A stretch of DNA of 30,803 nucleotides from an uncultured bacterium (GTDB taxonomy: Bacteria > Cyanobacteriota > Vampirovibrionia > Gastranaerophilales > Gastranaerophilaceae), in NCBI GenBank assembly GCA_902489575.1, contig CABUAQ010000013.1, positions 1 through 30,803 of the forward strand, read 5' to 3'. The position numbers and the translations under genes were made by a program. Every line of letters begins with the position of its first letter. Position 1 is the stretch's first letter. Of the stretch, positions 23,148 to 30,803 are shown one piece after another. The notes beneath the pieces are model-generated. The model did no database searches and had not been told where the DNA came from. It was given only the letters and a program-made list of their open reading frames with translations.

Positions 23148-23190
23148 AAAGAATACACCGAAGATTATATCTTTGGTGTATTCTTTTTTT
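23148..23190 (+). terminator. Intrinsic terminator after adhE
   Basis: A long stem (23148-23164 with 23170-23186, GAATACACCGAAGA against TCTTTGGTGTATTC with one G-T pair) and a 5-nt loop, followed by T to 23190. Confidence 0.88.
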
Positions 23191-23264
23191 GATACTTTTT
23201 GTAAACGGGTAGCAAAAATTTTTTATTAATTGTTTTATAATGTAGGTACAAGGAATTTTTTAGA

Positions 23265-24461
23265 ATGCAAATATTGGCAATATGTCCGGCAAGAGTTAGT
23301 TTTTACGGCTGGACCCCGAGAAAAAATCAGAATAAGAAGCAAATAGATTTGATAAAAGAAGTTGTGGAAGATCCGTCAATTAAAAGGATTGCGGTCTCAG
23401 GACACAATAATCCTGATGCTGATTCAATTGGAGCCTGTTTTGCAACAGCTTATTTGCTTAATCAAAAAATCGGTCAACCTGTCGATGTGTATATATTTGG
23501 GCGAGTACCGAAAAAGTTCAGATATCTTCAAAATAATGATGTGATGAATATTATTGAGCTTGAAAAAGAGCCACAGTATTTGAGAATTCCGCCAAAACCT
23601 TATGATTTAGCTGTCTCTGTTGACACTTCGGATACTAATTTGATGAATAAAGACTACTACAGAAATGTTTTCAAAAGGGCTGGAAGGACTATTAAAATTG
23701 ATCACCATAAGTTACCGGATAATATGAACAGCGATATGGAAAGGAGGTTATTGTACGCTAATATTAATTTTACGGATAGTACTTCCCCATCGGCATCAGA
23801 ACTTATTATGCAATTAACAAAACCTTTGGGAATAATGCCTTCTCAGCTTCCTCAGGGATTTAACAATTCGGTTTATACCGGAATTCTTGGTGATACCGGA
23901 AATTTCAACTATGCAACAAATACAATGCCGTTTTATGATACGGTTCTTCTGGTTAAAAACGGGCTAAACCCTGAGAAAGTTTCAAGGAGAATGAATGCAA
24001 AACTGTCTAAAGAGGCCTTACAGATAATGGCTATGGTTCGTGAGAAGGTTAAGTTTAAAGGGAATGTAGTTGCACTTTATCTTGATGAGGATATTAAAAA
24101 GGCTATAGATAATTTGCAGGATGAGGATATGCGTTATGAACTACAAAATAGAATAAGAACTTATACCGCTAATCTCCGAAATATTGAAGATGTCGAGGTT
24201 TCCTTGCTAATAACTCCCAGTGAAAATAATTATTTATATGTAAGTGCAAGAAGCAATCATATAAATGTACGTAAGATTGCCCAATTTCATAACGGCGGCG
24301 GGCATGACAAAGCTGCAGGATTTTTAGTGCGCGCTGATAAAAAAGATGAATATGTAATAAATGATGTAATTAAAGAGTTTCAAAAACAGATCAATATAAG
24401 AAACGCGCAAATTCAAGCAAAAGCTGACAGAAAGAAAGTTTTGACAAAAATATTTAGTTAA
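23265..24461 (+). CDS. DHH/DHHA1 phosphoesterase (NrnA-like) with SFYG N-terminal motif
   Basis: 398 residues. The DHH subfamily 1 core carries motif I SGHNNPDADSIG (His47, Asp51, Asp53), Asp120 in VSVDTSD, the DHH triad 146-148 in KIDHHKLPD, and GILGDTGNFNY; the C-terminal DHHA1 domain has FHNGGGHDKAAG. These are the manganese-dependent active-site motifs of NrnA/RecJ-type enzymes, so hydrolysis of nanoRNA, pAp or cyclic dinucleotide products is likely. It is longer than NrnA (about 310-325) owing to an N-terminal stretch beginning MQILAICPARVSFYGW and a charged C-terminal helix (about 370-398). The start is set by AAGGA ten bases upstream, with a TATAAT at 23236-23241. No terminator was seen before the convergent gene at 24524. 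Confidence 0.85.
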   Translation: MQILAICPARVSFYGWTPRKNQNKKQIDLIKEVVEDPSIKRIAVSGHNNPDADSIGACFATAYLLNQKIGQPVDVYIFGRVPKKFRYLQNNDVMNIIELEKEPQYLRIPPKPYDLAVSVDTSDTNLMNKDYYRNVFKRAGRTIKIDHHKLPDNMNSDMERRLLYANINFTDSTSPSASELIMQLTKPLGIMPSQLPQGFNNSVYTGILGDTGNFNYATNTMPFYDTVLLVKNGLNPEKVSRRMNAKLSKEALQIMAMVREKVKFKGNVVALYLDEDIKKAIDNLQDEDMRYELQNRIRTYTANLRNIEDVEVSLLITPSENNYLYVSARSNHINVRKIAQFHNGGGHDKAAGFLVRADKKDEYVINDVIKEFQKQINIRNAQIQAKADRKKVLTKIFS

Positions 24462-24523
24462 AGTTTTGAGTATATTGCTGTTGCATAACCCAATAACTTT
24501 ATTTGTCTCAATCCCTGCGTGTG

Positions 24524-27500
24524 TTAAGCTTTATTACCAGACGCTGCAAGAATTGCAGTAACTTTCTTTTTCTTCTTTTTAGATTCAATTATGCTATCCA
24601 TGTTGAATCTTGAAAGTTTTCTATCTTCTTTATCATCTGTCGATGTTGTGTTATTTATATTTGCGTTTGTTGAGGCTGAAGCTGCAATGATTGTATCATC
24701 TTCTAGTACTGTTTCTAGTTCATTGTCTTGTATTTCTTCTTGGCTTTTTTCACCGGTTTGGGTGTTTGGTTCAACTTGTTCATTGGCAAGTGATTGTGAA
24801 TTATCCCCAAGGTCTTTAGTTGCATCTTGAATTTTTTTATCGCCTTCTTTGTATTGAGTATTTGCATCTTGAACCGTTGTTTGAGCGTCTGATGATACAG
24901 ACCTTGAACTTGTATTAGTAATCAAACCGGCAGTTGCAGTTGCAGCTGCAAGAGTTCCGGATGCAACTTCACTGACACCGGATGCAAGTTTTATATTTCC
25001 TAAAACTGTTTGTATAACTCCGGCATGAAAAGTAAACGGACTTGTCATAAGAGCTGTACCAAATGTAATTTGGCTTGATCCTTGTGCTGTATGAAGTCCA
25101 CCCAGTGCTGTAGTTCCAATACCTACAACAAGTGTTTTTTCGGATATATCATGCTGGTTTGTTATCAAGCGGTTCAGTGATGCTATATTTTTATTTAGAG
25201 TTTGTGAAGTTGTTTTGTATTTTACAAATTCTTGCATACTGTTTGCAAGTGTTTTGTTAATTACATTTGATGCTTGATTTTCTTCGCTAACAGTTGTGTC
25301 ATATTGCAATGCAATATCTTGTGCTTGTGCTTGTGCTGATGTTGCAGCTTCCTGGGTGTTCGCTGTTTGCAAATCATTTTGGGCAGATGTATATTCTGCG
25401 GTTAACGATTGTGCCTGCTGCTGGATGGTTTGTTGTTGGGTTTTGGCTTGGGAAGCTTCTTTATCTATATTTTTTATCAAAGAAACACTTTTCTTCGCTT
25501 GCGTAATAACAGTTGTATTATCATTTTCAACAGAAGCTTGGTTATTGTTTAATGCTTGGGTTGTTTGTATAACTGTATTTGACGCTTTAATTGCATTAGG
25601 TGTGCCAAATTCTGTTGAAATTGAATAATCCGAATTTGTTTGGTTTTTATTTTGGTCTATTGTTTCGTTAGAATTTTCATTTGCTGCATTTGTTGAAGAT
25701 GTTTCTGTAATTGTTTGTGAATCTTGAGTTTGGGGTTGTTCATTGGTTTCAGCAGTCATGGTTTGTCCGTTTTTGTCTGTTGGCAAGTTGTTTGTTTCTT
25801 CTTGCTGACCGGCTTGGTTTTGTACTTCTTTTATTATTTGTTCATTTTGTTTTGTTGTTGAATTATAGTCTTTTAAAGTTGAATCAGCATCTTGAGCGTT
25901 TGATGAAGCTTCGCTGCTTTTATCAATTCCTGCTGAAGCGGCAATGGTTGCAGCTGCTCCGGAAATATTTTCCATTAAGCCTTTGTAGAGTAAACCTTTG
26001 CCTGCAGTAGATAAAGTAAGCCCTGTTGCATAGGTGAATGGATTTGTCATCATTGCAAGTCCGTTTGTAAACATTACTTGGCCTATTGCTGTTGTAATGT
26101 AACTCATTGCAACAGTGCCTATGCCAACGTTTTGGGTATCGGATGCTGCTTTTGCCAGATTTTTTGCTCTGGATGCTAAATCAGTATTCTCATTTGTTAG
26201 CGTTTGGGCATCTTTTTTGTATATTGTATTTGCTTTAAGATTTTTAGCTATATTTTTTGATACACCTGCGGAATTTTGTTTATCTGTTTTGTCAAGTTGT
26301 TGCATTTCTTCTAATTTTGCTTGGATTTTGCTTGAATTTTCGGTGCTAACAGATGTTAGTGAAGCTGATGTTTGCTCTGTTTGATTTTCAGTTGGTGCGG
26401 CAGCTCCTGTTATTGTGTCTGGTGAGGTTGCTGCTGTAAGAATAGCAGTGTCATTAACTGAATTTTGTATTTGCAAAGTTTCCGGTTCAGCTAAGAAGTT
26501 TTCCCCTTGCTGTAAGTTTGCTTTGTCTTTTTCTTCTGCTTTTGAAATTTCTTTATTAAGTTCTTGGATTTCTTTTTGTGCACTTGTTAAATCTTTTTTA
26601 AGTCTTTTATGAGCTTCATTTGTTTTTGATTGTTGACTGGAGAGTTCGGAAGCGGCTTTTGTTGTTATAGCAGTTGCTGCTGCAGCGTTAGAGAAAGAGA
26701 ATTGTGTATTTACGCTGTAGTTGCTGTTTTGCTTGGTGTTTTCGGTATTTTCTTGGGAATTGTCATTTTGATTATTATCTGGGTTATTTTCTTCTGTTTG
26801 TTTAGAATTTTCTATTGTTTGGGCGGCAAGAGTTGTATATGTGTTTGCAAATTGTACAAGATCAGCTGCGGCATCGCTTGAAATTTCTGCTGAAATTACT
26901 CCTGAAAATTCATTCAGGTCATTACCTTTTTCAATTGCAATATTAGCAATATTATCACCTTTTTCACCGTATAAAGCATCGGATAGTAAACCTGAACCGG
27001 AATAAACTACCCCCTGGGTAATGTTAGGGGTTTGTTCCTGATAGTAGTTTTTAGAATAATTACTTAAATCTTTTCCGGCTTGAATGGTTTCTTGTGCCAG
27101 TTGAAGATTTTTATTTACATCTGTATTAAGTGTTTCCATTGAACTCAGAAAACTGTCAAGTTCTGTACTGTTTAGCTCTAATTCTTTCATTACTCCGCTG
27201 TCAGTACTGTTTAAAATTTTACTTAAACGATCATATTTCATTTTTTCAATAAATGATAAAGTCCCGTTTTCTTTTTTTTCGTTTAGATCTTTCCACTCTT
27301 CTGTCATGTCAGAAATTTCTTTCATTGATTTTTGGAAAGAATCTTCTTTTTCTCTTTTTATTTTTACAGCTTTGTTTGCAGTTTCCTGATATTGTGCAAA
27401 TTTTTCTTCCGCTTTTGTATAAGCTTCTTCAGATTGTGTAATATATTTTTTTGTTTTTGTTTCAAGTCCTGCGATTGTGCTGTCTCCGGTTATTTCTTCT

Positions 27501-27931
27501 GTTGAAGTCCCATCTTCGGCTGTACTTTCTTCCCTGATCATAACATATGCAGTTACATCTGATTGCTGTTGTGCATGTGCCCATTGCAGTACCTCATCGG
27601 GAATTTTATAACCGTTGTTTTCCATTTCGATTATTTCTTCATAAGAATATCCTGCCCAGGCAGAATCTTGTATCTCATAACCGGATGCCAGGTTTTTGTA
27701 GATTTCTCGATGTGTTGCGATATTATCTTGTAACTCTAAACTTTTTGCGTAATTAAGATAATATTCATCACTATATTTATCTTTATGTTTTGCTTTTAGT
27801 TCTTTTGCCCGTTTAATCGCTGTTTGGCTATAATTCTTGCATAAATCAGCATCAAGAGTGATACCGCTTGTTGAAAAACCGGGATCATTTCGTTCTGCCT
27901 CTGTAACTTTGAATATGAACTCTGAAGCCAT
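24524..27931 (-). CDS. Large internally duplicated protein with coiled-coil and hydrophobic segments, unknown function
   Basis: 1135 residues, rich in Gln, Asn, Thr, Ala and Ser, with no signal peptide. An N-terminal domain (about 1-135) carries YSYEEIIEMENNGYKIPDEV. A helical coiled-coil region (about 155-300) follows. Two repeats come next: copy 1 about 402-705 and copy 2 about 766-1045. Each opens alike (NSNYSVNTQF / NSDYSISTEF), has a long heptad-like helix, then a Gly/Ala-rich hydrophobic stretch (601-668 and 933-1005) sharing VGIGT and MTNPFTY / MTSPFTF, then a polar helix (SNAQDADS / SDAQTTVQDA). The tail contains KKKKKKVTAILAASG. Coiled coil plus hydrophobic hairpin resembles the architecture of translocator or pore-forming proteins, but I recognise no family and claim no function. 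The ATG has AAAGG upstream. Thioredoxin lies upstream on the same strand, 101 bases away without a terminator, so cotranscription is possible. Confidence 0.75.
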   Translation of the reverse strand: MASEFIFKVTEAERNDPGFSTSGITLDADLCKNYSQTAIKRAKELKAKHKDKYSDEYYLNYAKSLELQDNIATHREIYKNLASGYEIQDSAWAGYSYEEIIEMENNGYKIPDEVLQWAHAQQQSDVTAYVMIREESTAEDGTSTEEITGDSTIAGLETKTKKYITQSEEAYTKAEEKFAQYQETANKAVKIKREKEDSFQKSMKEISDMTEEWKDLNEKKENGTLSFIEKMKYDRLSKILNSTDSGVMKELELNSTELDSFLSSMETLNTDVNKNLQLAQETIQAGKDLSNYSKNYYQEQTPNITQGVVYSGSGLLSDALYGEKGDNIANIAIEKGNDLNEFSGVISAEISSDAAADLVQFANTYTTLAAQTIENSKQTEENNPDNNQNDNSQENTENTKQNSNYSVNTQFSFSNAAAATAITTKAASELSSQQSKTNEAHKRLKKDLTSAQKEIQELNKEISKAEEKDKANLQQGENFLAEPETLQIQNSVNDTAILTAATSPDTITGAAAPTENQTEQTSASLTSVSTENSSKIQAKLEEMQQLDKTDKQNSAGVSKNIAKNLKANTIYKKDAQTLTNENTDLASRAKNLAKAASDTQNVGIGTVAMSYITTAIGQVMFTNGLAMMTNPFTYATGLTLSTAGKGLLYKGLMENISGAAATIAASAGIDKSSEASSNAQDADSTLKDYNSTTKQNEQIIKEVQNQAGQQEETNNLPTDKNGQTMTAETNEQPQTQDSQTITETSSTNAANENSNETIDQNKNQTNSDYSISTEFGTPNAIKASNTVIQTTQALNNNQASVENDNTTVITQAKKSVSLIKNIDKEASQAKTQQQTIQQQAQSLTAEYTSAQNDLQTANTQEAATSAQAQAQDIALQYDTTVSEENQASNVINKTLANSMQEFVKYKTTSQTLNKNIASLNRLITNQHDISEKTLVVGIGTTALGGLHTAQGSSQITFGTALMTSPFTFHAGVIQTVLGNIKLASGVSEVASGTLAAATATAGLITNTSSRSVSSDAQTTVQDANTQYKEGDKKIQDATKDLGDNSQSLANEQVEPNTQTGEKSQEEIQDNELETVLEDDTIIAASASTNANINNTTSTDDKEDRKLSRFNMDSIIESKKKKKKVTAILAASGNKA

Positions 27932-28032
27932 TATACCTTTGTCCTTTTGATTTATACCTCTAGATTGTCGGCATTTTTATCAAAGAACTTTAAGGAAATT
28001 AACAAAATGTTACATCAAGTATTATCAATAAT

Positions 28033-28356
28033 TTACAGGTGTTTTTCTATATTAGAGATAATTGTTGATTTTGGCATTAAGCCTGCCATACGTTCAACCG
28101 GTTCTCCGTCTTTAAAAACAAGAAGGCTTGGTAATCCGCTTATGGCGTATTTTTTAGCAATATCAATACATTCTTCAATATTAACTTTAGCAAATTTTAC
28201 TTTTCCTTCATAACTTTGTGCTATTTCTTCGATAACAGGTCCCAATTTCCTGCAAGGTCCGCACCAAGTTGCCCAGAAATCAACAACTACAGGAATTTGC
28301 GAAGTAATAACTTCTTGTTCAAAACTAGTATCATTTATATCTAAAACATTTCCCAT
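28033..28356 (-). CDS. trxA: Thioredoxin
   Basis: 107 residues from the ATG at 28356, preferred over the ATG at 28368 because GAGGG lies at the right distance before it. The redox motif WCGPC and the cis-proline loop SGLPSLLVFKDG are intact, as are VDFWATWCGPCRKLGPVI and the final GLMPKS. It is a small cytoplasmic dithiol oxidoreductase that reduces disulfides using thioredoxin reductase (not in the window). It is divergent from the exonuclease gene and upstream of the 1135-residue gene on the same strand. Confidence 0.93.
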   Translation of the reverse strand: MGNVLDINDTSFEQEVITSQIPVVVDFWATWCGPCRKLGPVIEEIAQSYEGKVKFAKVNIEECIDIAKKYAISGLPSLLVFKDGEPVERMAGLMPKSTIISNIEKHL

Positions 28357-28450
28357 AACAGCCCTCATATATTAACGTACACTTCACAATGATATCATGG
28401 AAAAAATTTTTATGCTATCATCTATATGAAGACTCTTTAGGATAGGAAAA

Positions 28451-29368
28451 ATGGCAAGAAAAAAAATAATTGAGATAGTTTTGGATACTGAAACAACAGG
28501 TTTGGATTTTACCAGAGAGAAGATGGTTGAATTTGCGGCAGTGAGGCTGGAAAATGGAAAAATTAAGGATGAATTTCAAACATTAATAAATCCGCATCAG
28601 CATATCAGAAAATCAAGTATTGCTATCCATGGGATTACTCAGGAGATGGTCGAAGATGCTCCTTCAGAAGAAGAAGTGATGCCAAAGATATTAGAATTTA
28701 TTGGTGACTATCCGATTGTTGCCCATAATGCTGTTTTTGATTATTCATTTATTAATGAAGCTGCTAAAAGAGTTGCCGGATATGAAATTCAGAATGAACG
28801 AATTGACACTCAGCAAATGTTCAAAGAAATTTACCCTGAGCTTGATGCTCATGGACTTAATGCTCTTACTCAAAAATTTAAAGTCGAATTAAAAGATCAT
28901 CACCGTGCAATGGGCGATACTATGGGGCTTGCGTTAGCTTATCCTAAATTGAAAAAACTGTACCTTCAGAAATTTGATTGGGAAAATAAACAGCTGGATA
29001 ATGTGGAGTATCTTTTCGAAAGATTTTTGCGTATTCAGCAAACTGTTACGACTTTGCAATCAGAAATGCAGGATTTAAAATCTGTTTTTAAGCTGTACTT
29101 TGAGCAGGGTGGTGCTCCTATTACTTCTCAGGAGGGTGATATGTTGATTTTTAACTCAAAACAGTCTTTTGGTTATGATTTTAATCAAATAAAGCCTGTT
29201 TTGGAAGAAATTGGCGCTCTTGAAAAAGCTGTAAAAATAAATACCGGTTTTATTGACAGGTTGGTAAATGGCAGAAGTCTTGATGATGAGAAAAAAGAGA
29301 TTATTAAAAATGCAAGGCTGGAGTTGACTGAAACAAGGAATATTCAAGTTATTAAGAATAATAAGTAG
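28451..29368 (+). CDS. DnaQ-like 3'-5' exonuclease with a C-terminal extension
   Basis: 305 residues. Residues 5-175 form a DEDDh exonuclease domain: Asp12 and Glu14 in LDTETTGLD, Asp97 in AHNAVFDYSF, and His151 with Asp156 in HRAMGD. All five catalytic residues are present, so it should degrade DNA or RNA from the 3' end with two metal ions. Stand-alone DNA polymerase III epsilon proteins are shorter (about 180-245); here a predominantly helical C-terminal region (about 180-305, with LRIQQTVTTLQSEMQDLKS) of unknown role is added, which could mediate oligomer or partner binding. The start follows AGGATAGGA. The stop is 11 bases before the transporter ATG, so the two genes form one transcript. 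Confidence 0.87.
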   Translation: MARKKIIEIVLDTETTGLDFTREKMVEFAAVRLENGKIKDEFQTLINPHQHIRKSSIAIHGITQEMVEDAPSEEEVMPKILEFIGDYPIVAHNAVFDYSFINEAAKRVAGYEIQNERIDTQQMFKEIYPELDAHGLNALTQKFKVELKDHHRAMGDTMGLALAYPKLKKLYLQKFDWENKQLDNVEYLFERFLRIQQTVTTLQSEMQDLKSVFKLYFEQGGAPITSQEGDMLIFNSKQSFGYDFNQIKPVLEEIGALEKAVKINTGFIDRLVNGRSLDDEKKEIIKNARLELTETRNIQVIKNNK

Positions 29369-29379
29369 GAGAAAAGACT

Positions 29380-30792
29380 ATGTTTGACAAATTAGGGGCA
29401 TTTTATAAGGAGCCTCCTATTAAAGAGACTATACAAGATGAACAACAAGTTGCATCTATGTATGGACATTGGCGTTTGAGAATATTTTACGCATGTTTTA
29501 TCGGTTACACCGTATTTTATTTATGTAAGAAAAATATCGCAGTAGCTTTGCCAGGAATTATGCAGGAATTTGGATATTCTGCAACAGCACTTGGTTTATT
29601 GGGCAGTTCTCTTTATTTAACTTACGGGATCGGTAAATTTGTAAACGGTGTTTTGGCAGACGGTTCAGATGTTAGAAAGTTTCTTCCGACGGCACTTTTG
29701 ATGACTGCTTTAGCAAATATTGCGTTTGCACTTGCTCCAAATGCAGTTCATTTATTAGGCTTAAGCACAAAAATGTCTGCGATGGTTTTATTATGGACAT
29801 TGGCGTTTTTATGGGGAGTAAGCGGCTGGTTCCAATCTGCAGGTTTTCCTGCTGTTGCAAAAAGTTTAACATACTGGTATTCAAATTCTGAACGTGGTAC
29901 TAAGTGGTCACTGTGGTCTTGCTCACACCAAACAGGTACATTTTTAAGTTTTATTATTGCCGGTCATATTGCGGCACATTTTGGCTGGAGAGCTGCATTT
30001 TTAGTACCGGGTGCGTTGGCAGTAATTACTGCAATCTGGTTGTATGATAGATTGAGAGATAGACCTCAATCCCTCGGGCTTCCTGATGTAGAAGTATATC
30101 GTGATGAACCGGTTAAACAGCAATCTGCTGAAGAGAAAAAAGCTGAAGATGATATGTCTTATGTTCAAATTTTCAAAAAATATATTCTTTGTAATAAGAC
30201 AATTTGGATGCTTGCTATAGCTTATATTTTTGTTTATATCATCAGATTTGGTGCAGAAGATTGGATGATTATGTATTTGAGTAAAGCTAAAGGTTATAGC
30301 TTGGAATCAGCAACAAATAAAATTGCATCATTACCATTGGTAGGTATTGTTGGTACAATTTGTGCAGGCATGATTTCTGATAAATTGTTTAAAGGGAAGC
30401 GTGCTCCTGTTAATTTAATTTATTTAGCAGGTGTAATTGTTTGTATTATTGCATTGAAGTTTAATACTAATAGTGCATTGGATTATGTTATTATTGGTCT
30501 ATTGGGGGCATTTACTTATGGACCGCAAATGATGATAGGCGGACTTTGTGCAGTTGAATCAAGCTCTAAAAAAGTAGCATCTGCCGCAACAGGGTTTACC
30601 GGAACATTTGGTTATGTAGGTGCATTTTTATCAGCTACAGGTACCGGTTTTCTGGTTGATAAACTTGGCAAAAATGGGGTAGAAAACTGGGATGGTGCGA
30701 TTTATTTCTGGTTAGTTTCAGGAATTATTTGCTTGATTATCTGTACTATTCTTGCAATAGAAGAATATAAAAAAGATAAATGTAATAGTTAA
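29380..30792 (+). CDS. Organophosphate:phosphate antiporter (MFS, GlpT/UhpT-type)
   Basis: 470 residues with about twelve membrane helices; an inner-membrane exchanger importing a phosphorylated sugar or glycerol-3-phosphate in return for inorganic phosphate. The family signature is clear: YGHWRLRIFYACFIGYTVFYLCKKN near the start with a conserved Arg, LYLTYGIGKFVNGVLADGSD after helix 2-3, GWFQSAGFPAVAKSLTYWYSNSERGTKWSLWS, and the cytoplasmic loop RDRPQSLGLPDVE before helix 7. Which substrate it takes (hexose-6-phosphate, glycerol-3-phosphate, phosphoglycerate) cannot be decided here. No UhpA/UhpB-like regulator or glpQ neighbour is present. The start has AGGAGA overlapping the end of the exonuclease gene. 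The gene ends 11 bases before the window edge. Confidence 0.9.
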   Translation: MFDKLGAFYKEPPIKETIQDEQQVASMYGHWRLRIFYACFIGYTVFYLCKKNIAVALPGIMQEFGYSATALGLLGSSLYLTYGIGKFVNGVLADGSDVRKFLPTALLMTALANIAFALAPNAVHLLGLSTKMSAMVLLWTLAFLWGVSGWFQSAGFPAVAKSLTYWYSNSERGTKWSLWSCSHQTGTFLSFIIAGHIAAHFGWRAAFLVPGALAVITAIWLYDRLRDRPQSLGLPDVEVYRDEPVKQQSAEEKKAEDDMSYVQIFKKYILCNKTIWMLAIAYIFVYIIRFGAEDWMIMYLSKAKGYSLESATNKIASLPLVGIVGTICAGMISDKLFKGKRAPVNLIYLAGVIVCIIALKFNTNSALDYVIIGLLGAFTYGPQMMIGGLCAVESSSKKVASAATGFTGTFGYVGAFLSATGTGFLVDKLGKNGVENWDGAIYFWLVSGIICLIICTILAIEEYKKDKCNS

Positions 30793-30803
30793 AGATGTTT
30801 AGA

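Noticed and set aside
25294..26384. Several long plus-strand open frames opposite the 1135-residue gene
   Set aside because: They arise because the minus-strand gene is rich in Gln, Asn, Ala and Thr codons; their Cys/Phe/Leu-rich translations and lack of ribosome binding sites mark them as shadows.
28365..28400. Rex-like half-site TTGTGAA in front of trxA
   Set aside because: Only one arm of the palindrome is present; the partner arm is missing, unlike the full operator before adhE.

Overview
The window is about 30.8 kb of AT-rich bacterial chromosome with short intergenic gaps and strong AGGAGG-type ribosome binding sites. Gene content suggests a fermentative anaerobe: a bifunctional AdhE, a reverse rubrerythrin for peroxide removal, and no respiratory genes. 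Low GC, AdhE and an adjacent Rex-type operator would fit Clostridia. Two proteins, however, open with a short 'SFG/SFYG' N-terminal motif that I associate with gut Gastranaerophilales (Melainabacteria, non-photosynthetic relatives of cyanobacteria), so I favour that group without being able to prove it.

Layout. 1-326 has no gene but holds inverted repeats and an orphan plus-strand terminator. 327-3191 (minus) is a decayed prophage: a tyrosine integrase without its N-terminus, the first 48 codons of a minor-head-like protein, two small ORFs, and a DUF1073-type portal gene with a frameshift near its start. 3351-9859 (minus) holds a large UvrD-like helicase fused to an Fe-S PD-(D/E)XK nuclease, a divergent dxs, a secreted metal-binding cupin upstream of dxs, and an HSL-type alpha/beta hydrolase. 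9995-13398 (plus) is a serine biosynthesis operon in which a class V aminotransferase stands where serC would be expected, followed by serA and serB. 13457-15291 (minus) has a PAS histidine kinase with a damaged ATP-binding motif and the reverse rubrerythrin. 15477-18962 (plus) has a secreted TPR protein, leucyl aminopeptidase and a possibly leaderless unknown gene. 18973-19788 (minus) has a rhodanese whose ribosome binding site lies in a hairpin, and a small SFG-motif protein. 19872-20448 is a regulatory intergenic region with a candidate small RNA, the adhE promoter and a near-perfect Rex operator. 20449-24461 (plus) is adhE and a DHH/DHHA1 phosphoesterase. 24524-28356 (minus) is an 1135-residue internally duplicated protein with two long hydrophobic segments, then thioredoxin. 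28451-30792 (plus) is a DnaQ-like exonuclease and an organophosphate:phosphate antiporter.

How it fits together. AdhE regenerates NAD+ during fermentation, and the Rex-type operator just after its -10 would couple it to the NADH/NAD+ ratio. Thioredoxin, rhodanese and reverse rubrerythrin fit redox and sulfur housekeeping in an anaerobe. The least explained items are the duplicated 1135-residue protein, the orphan-terminator RNA candidate and the SFG-motif small protein. No rRNA, tRNA, CRISPR array or insertion sequence was recognised. I saw no complete new multi-gene system.
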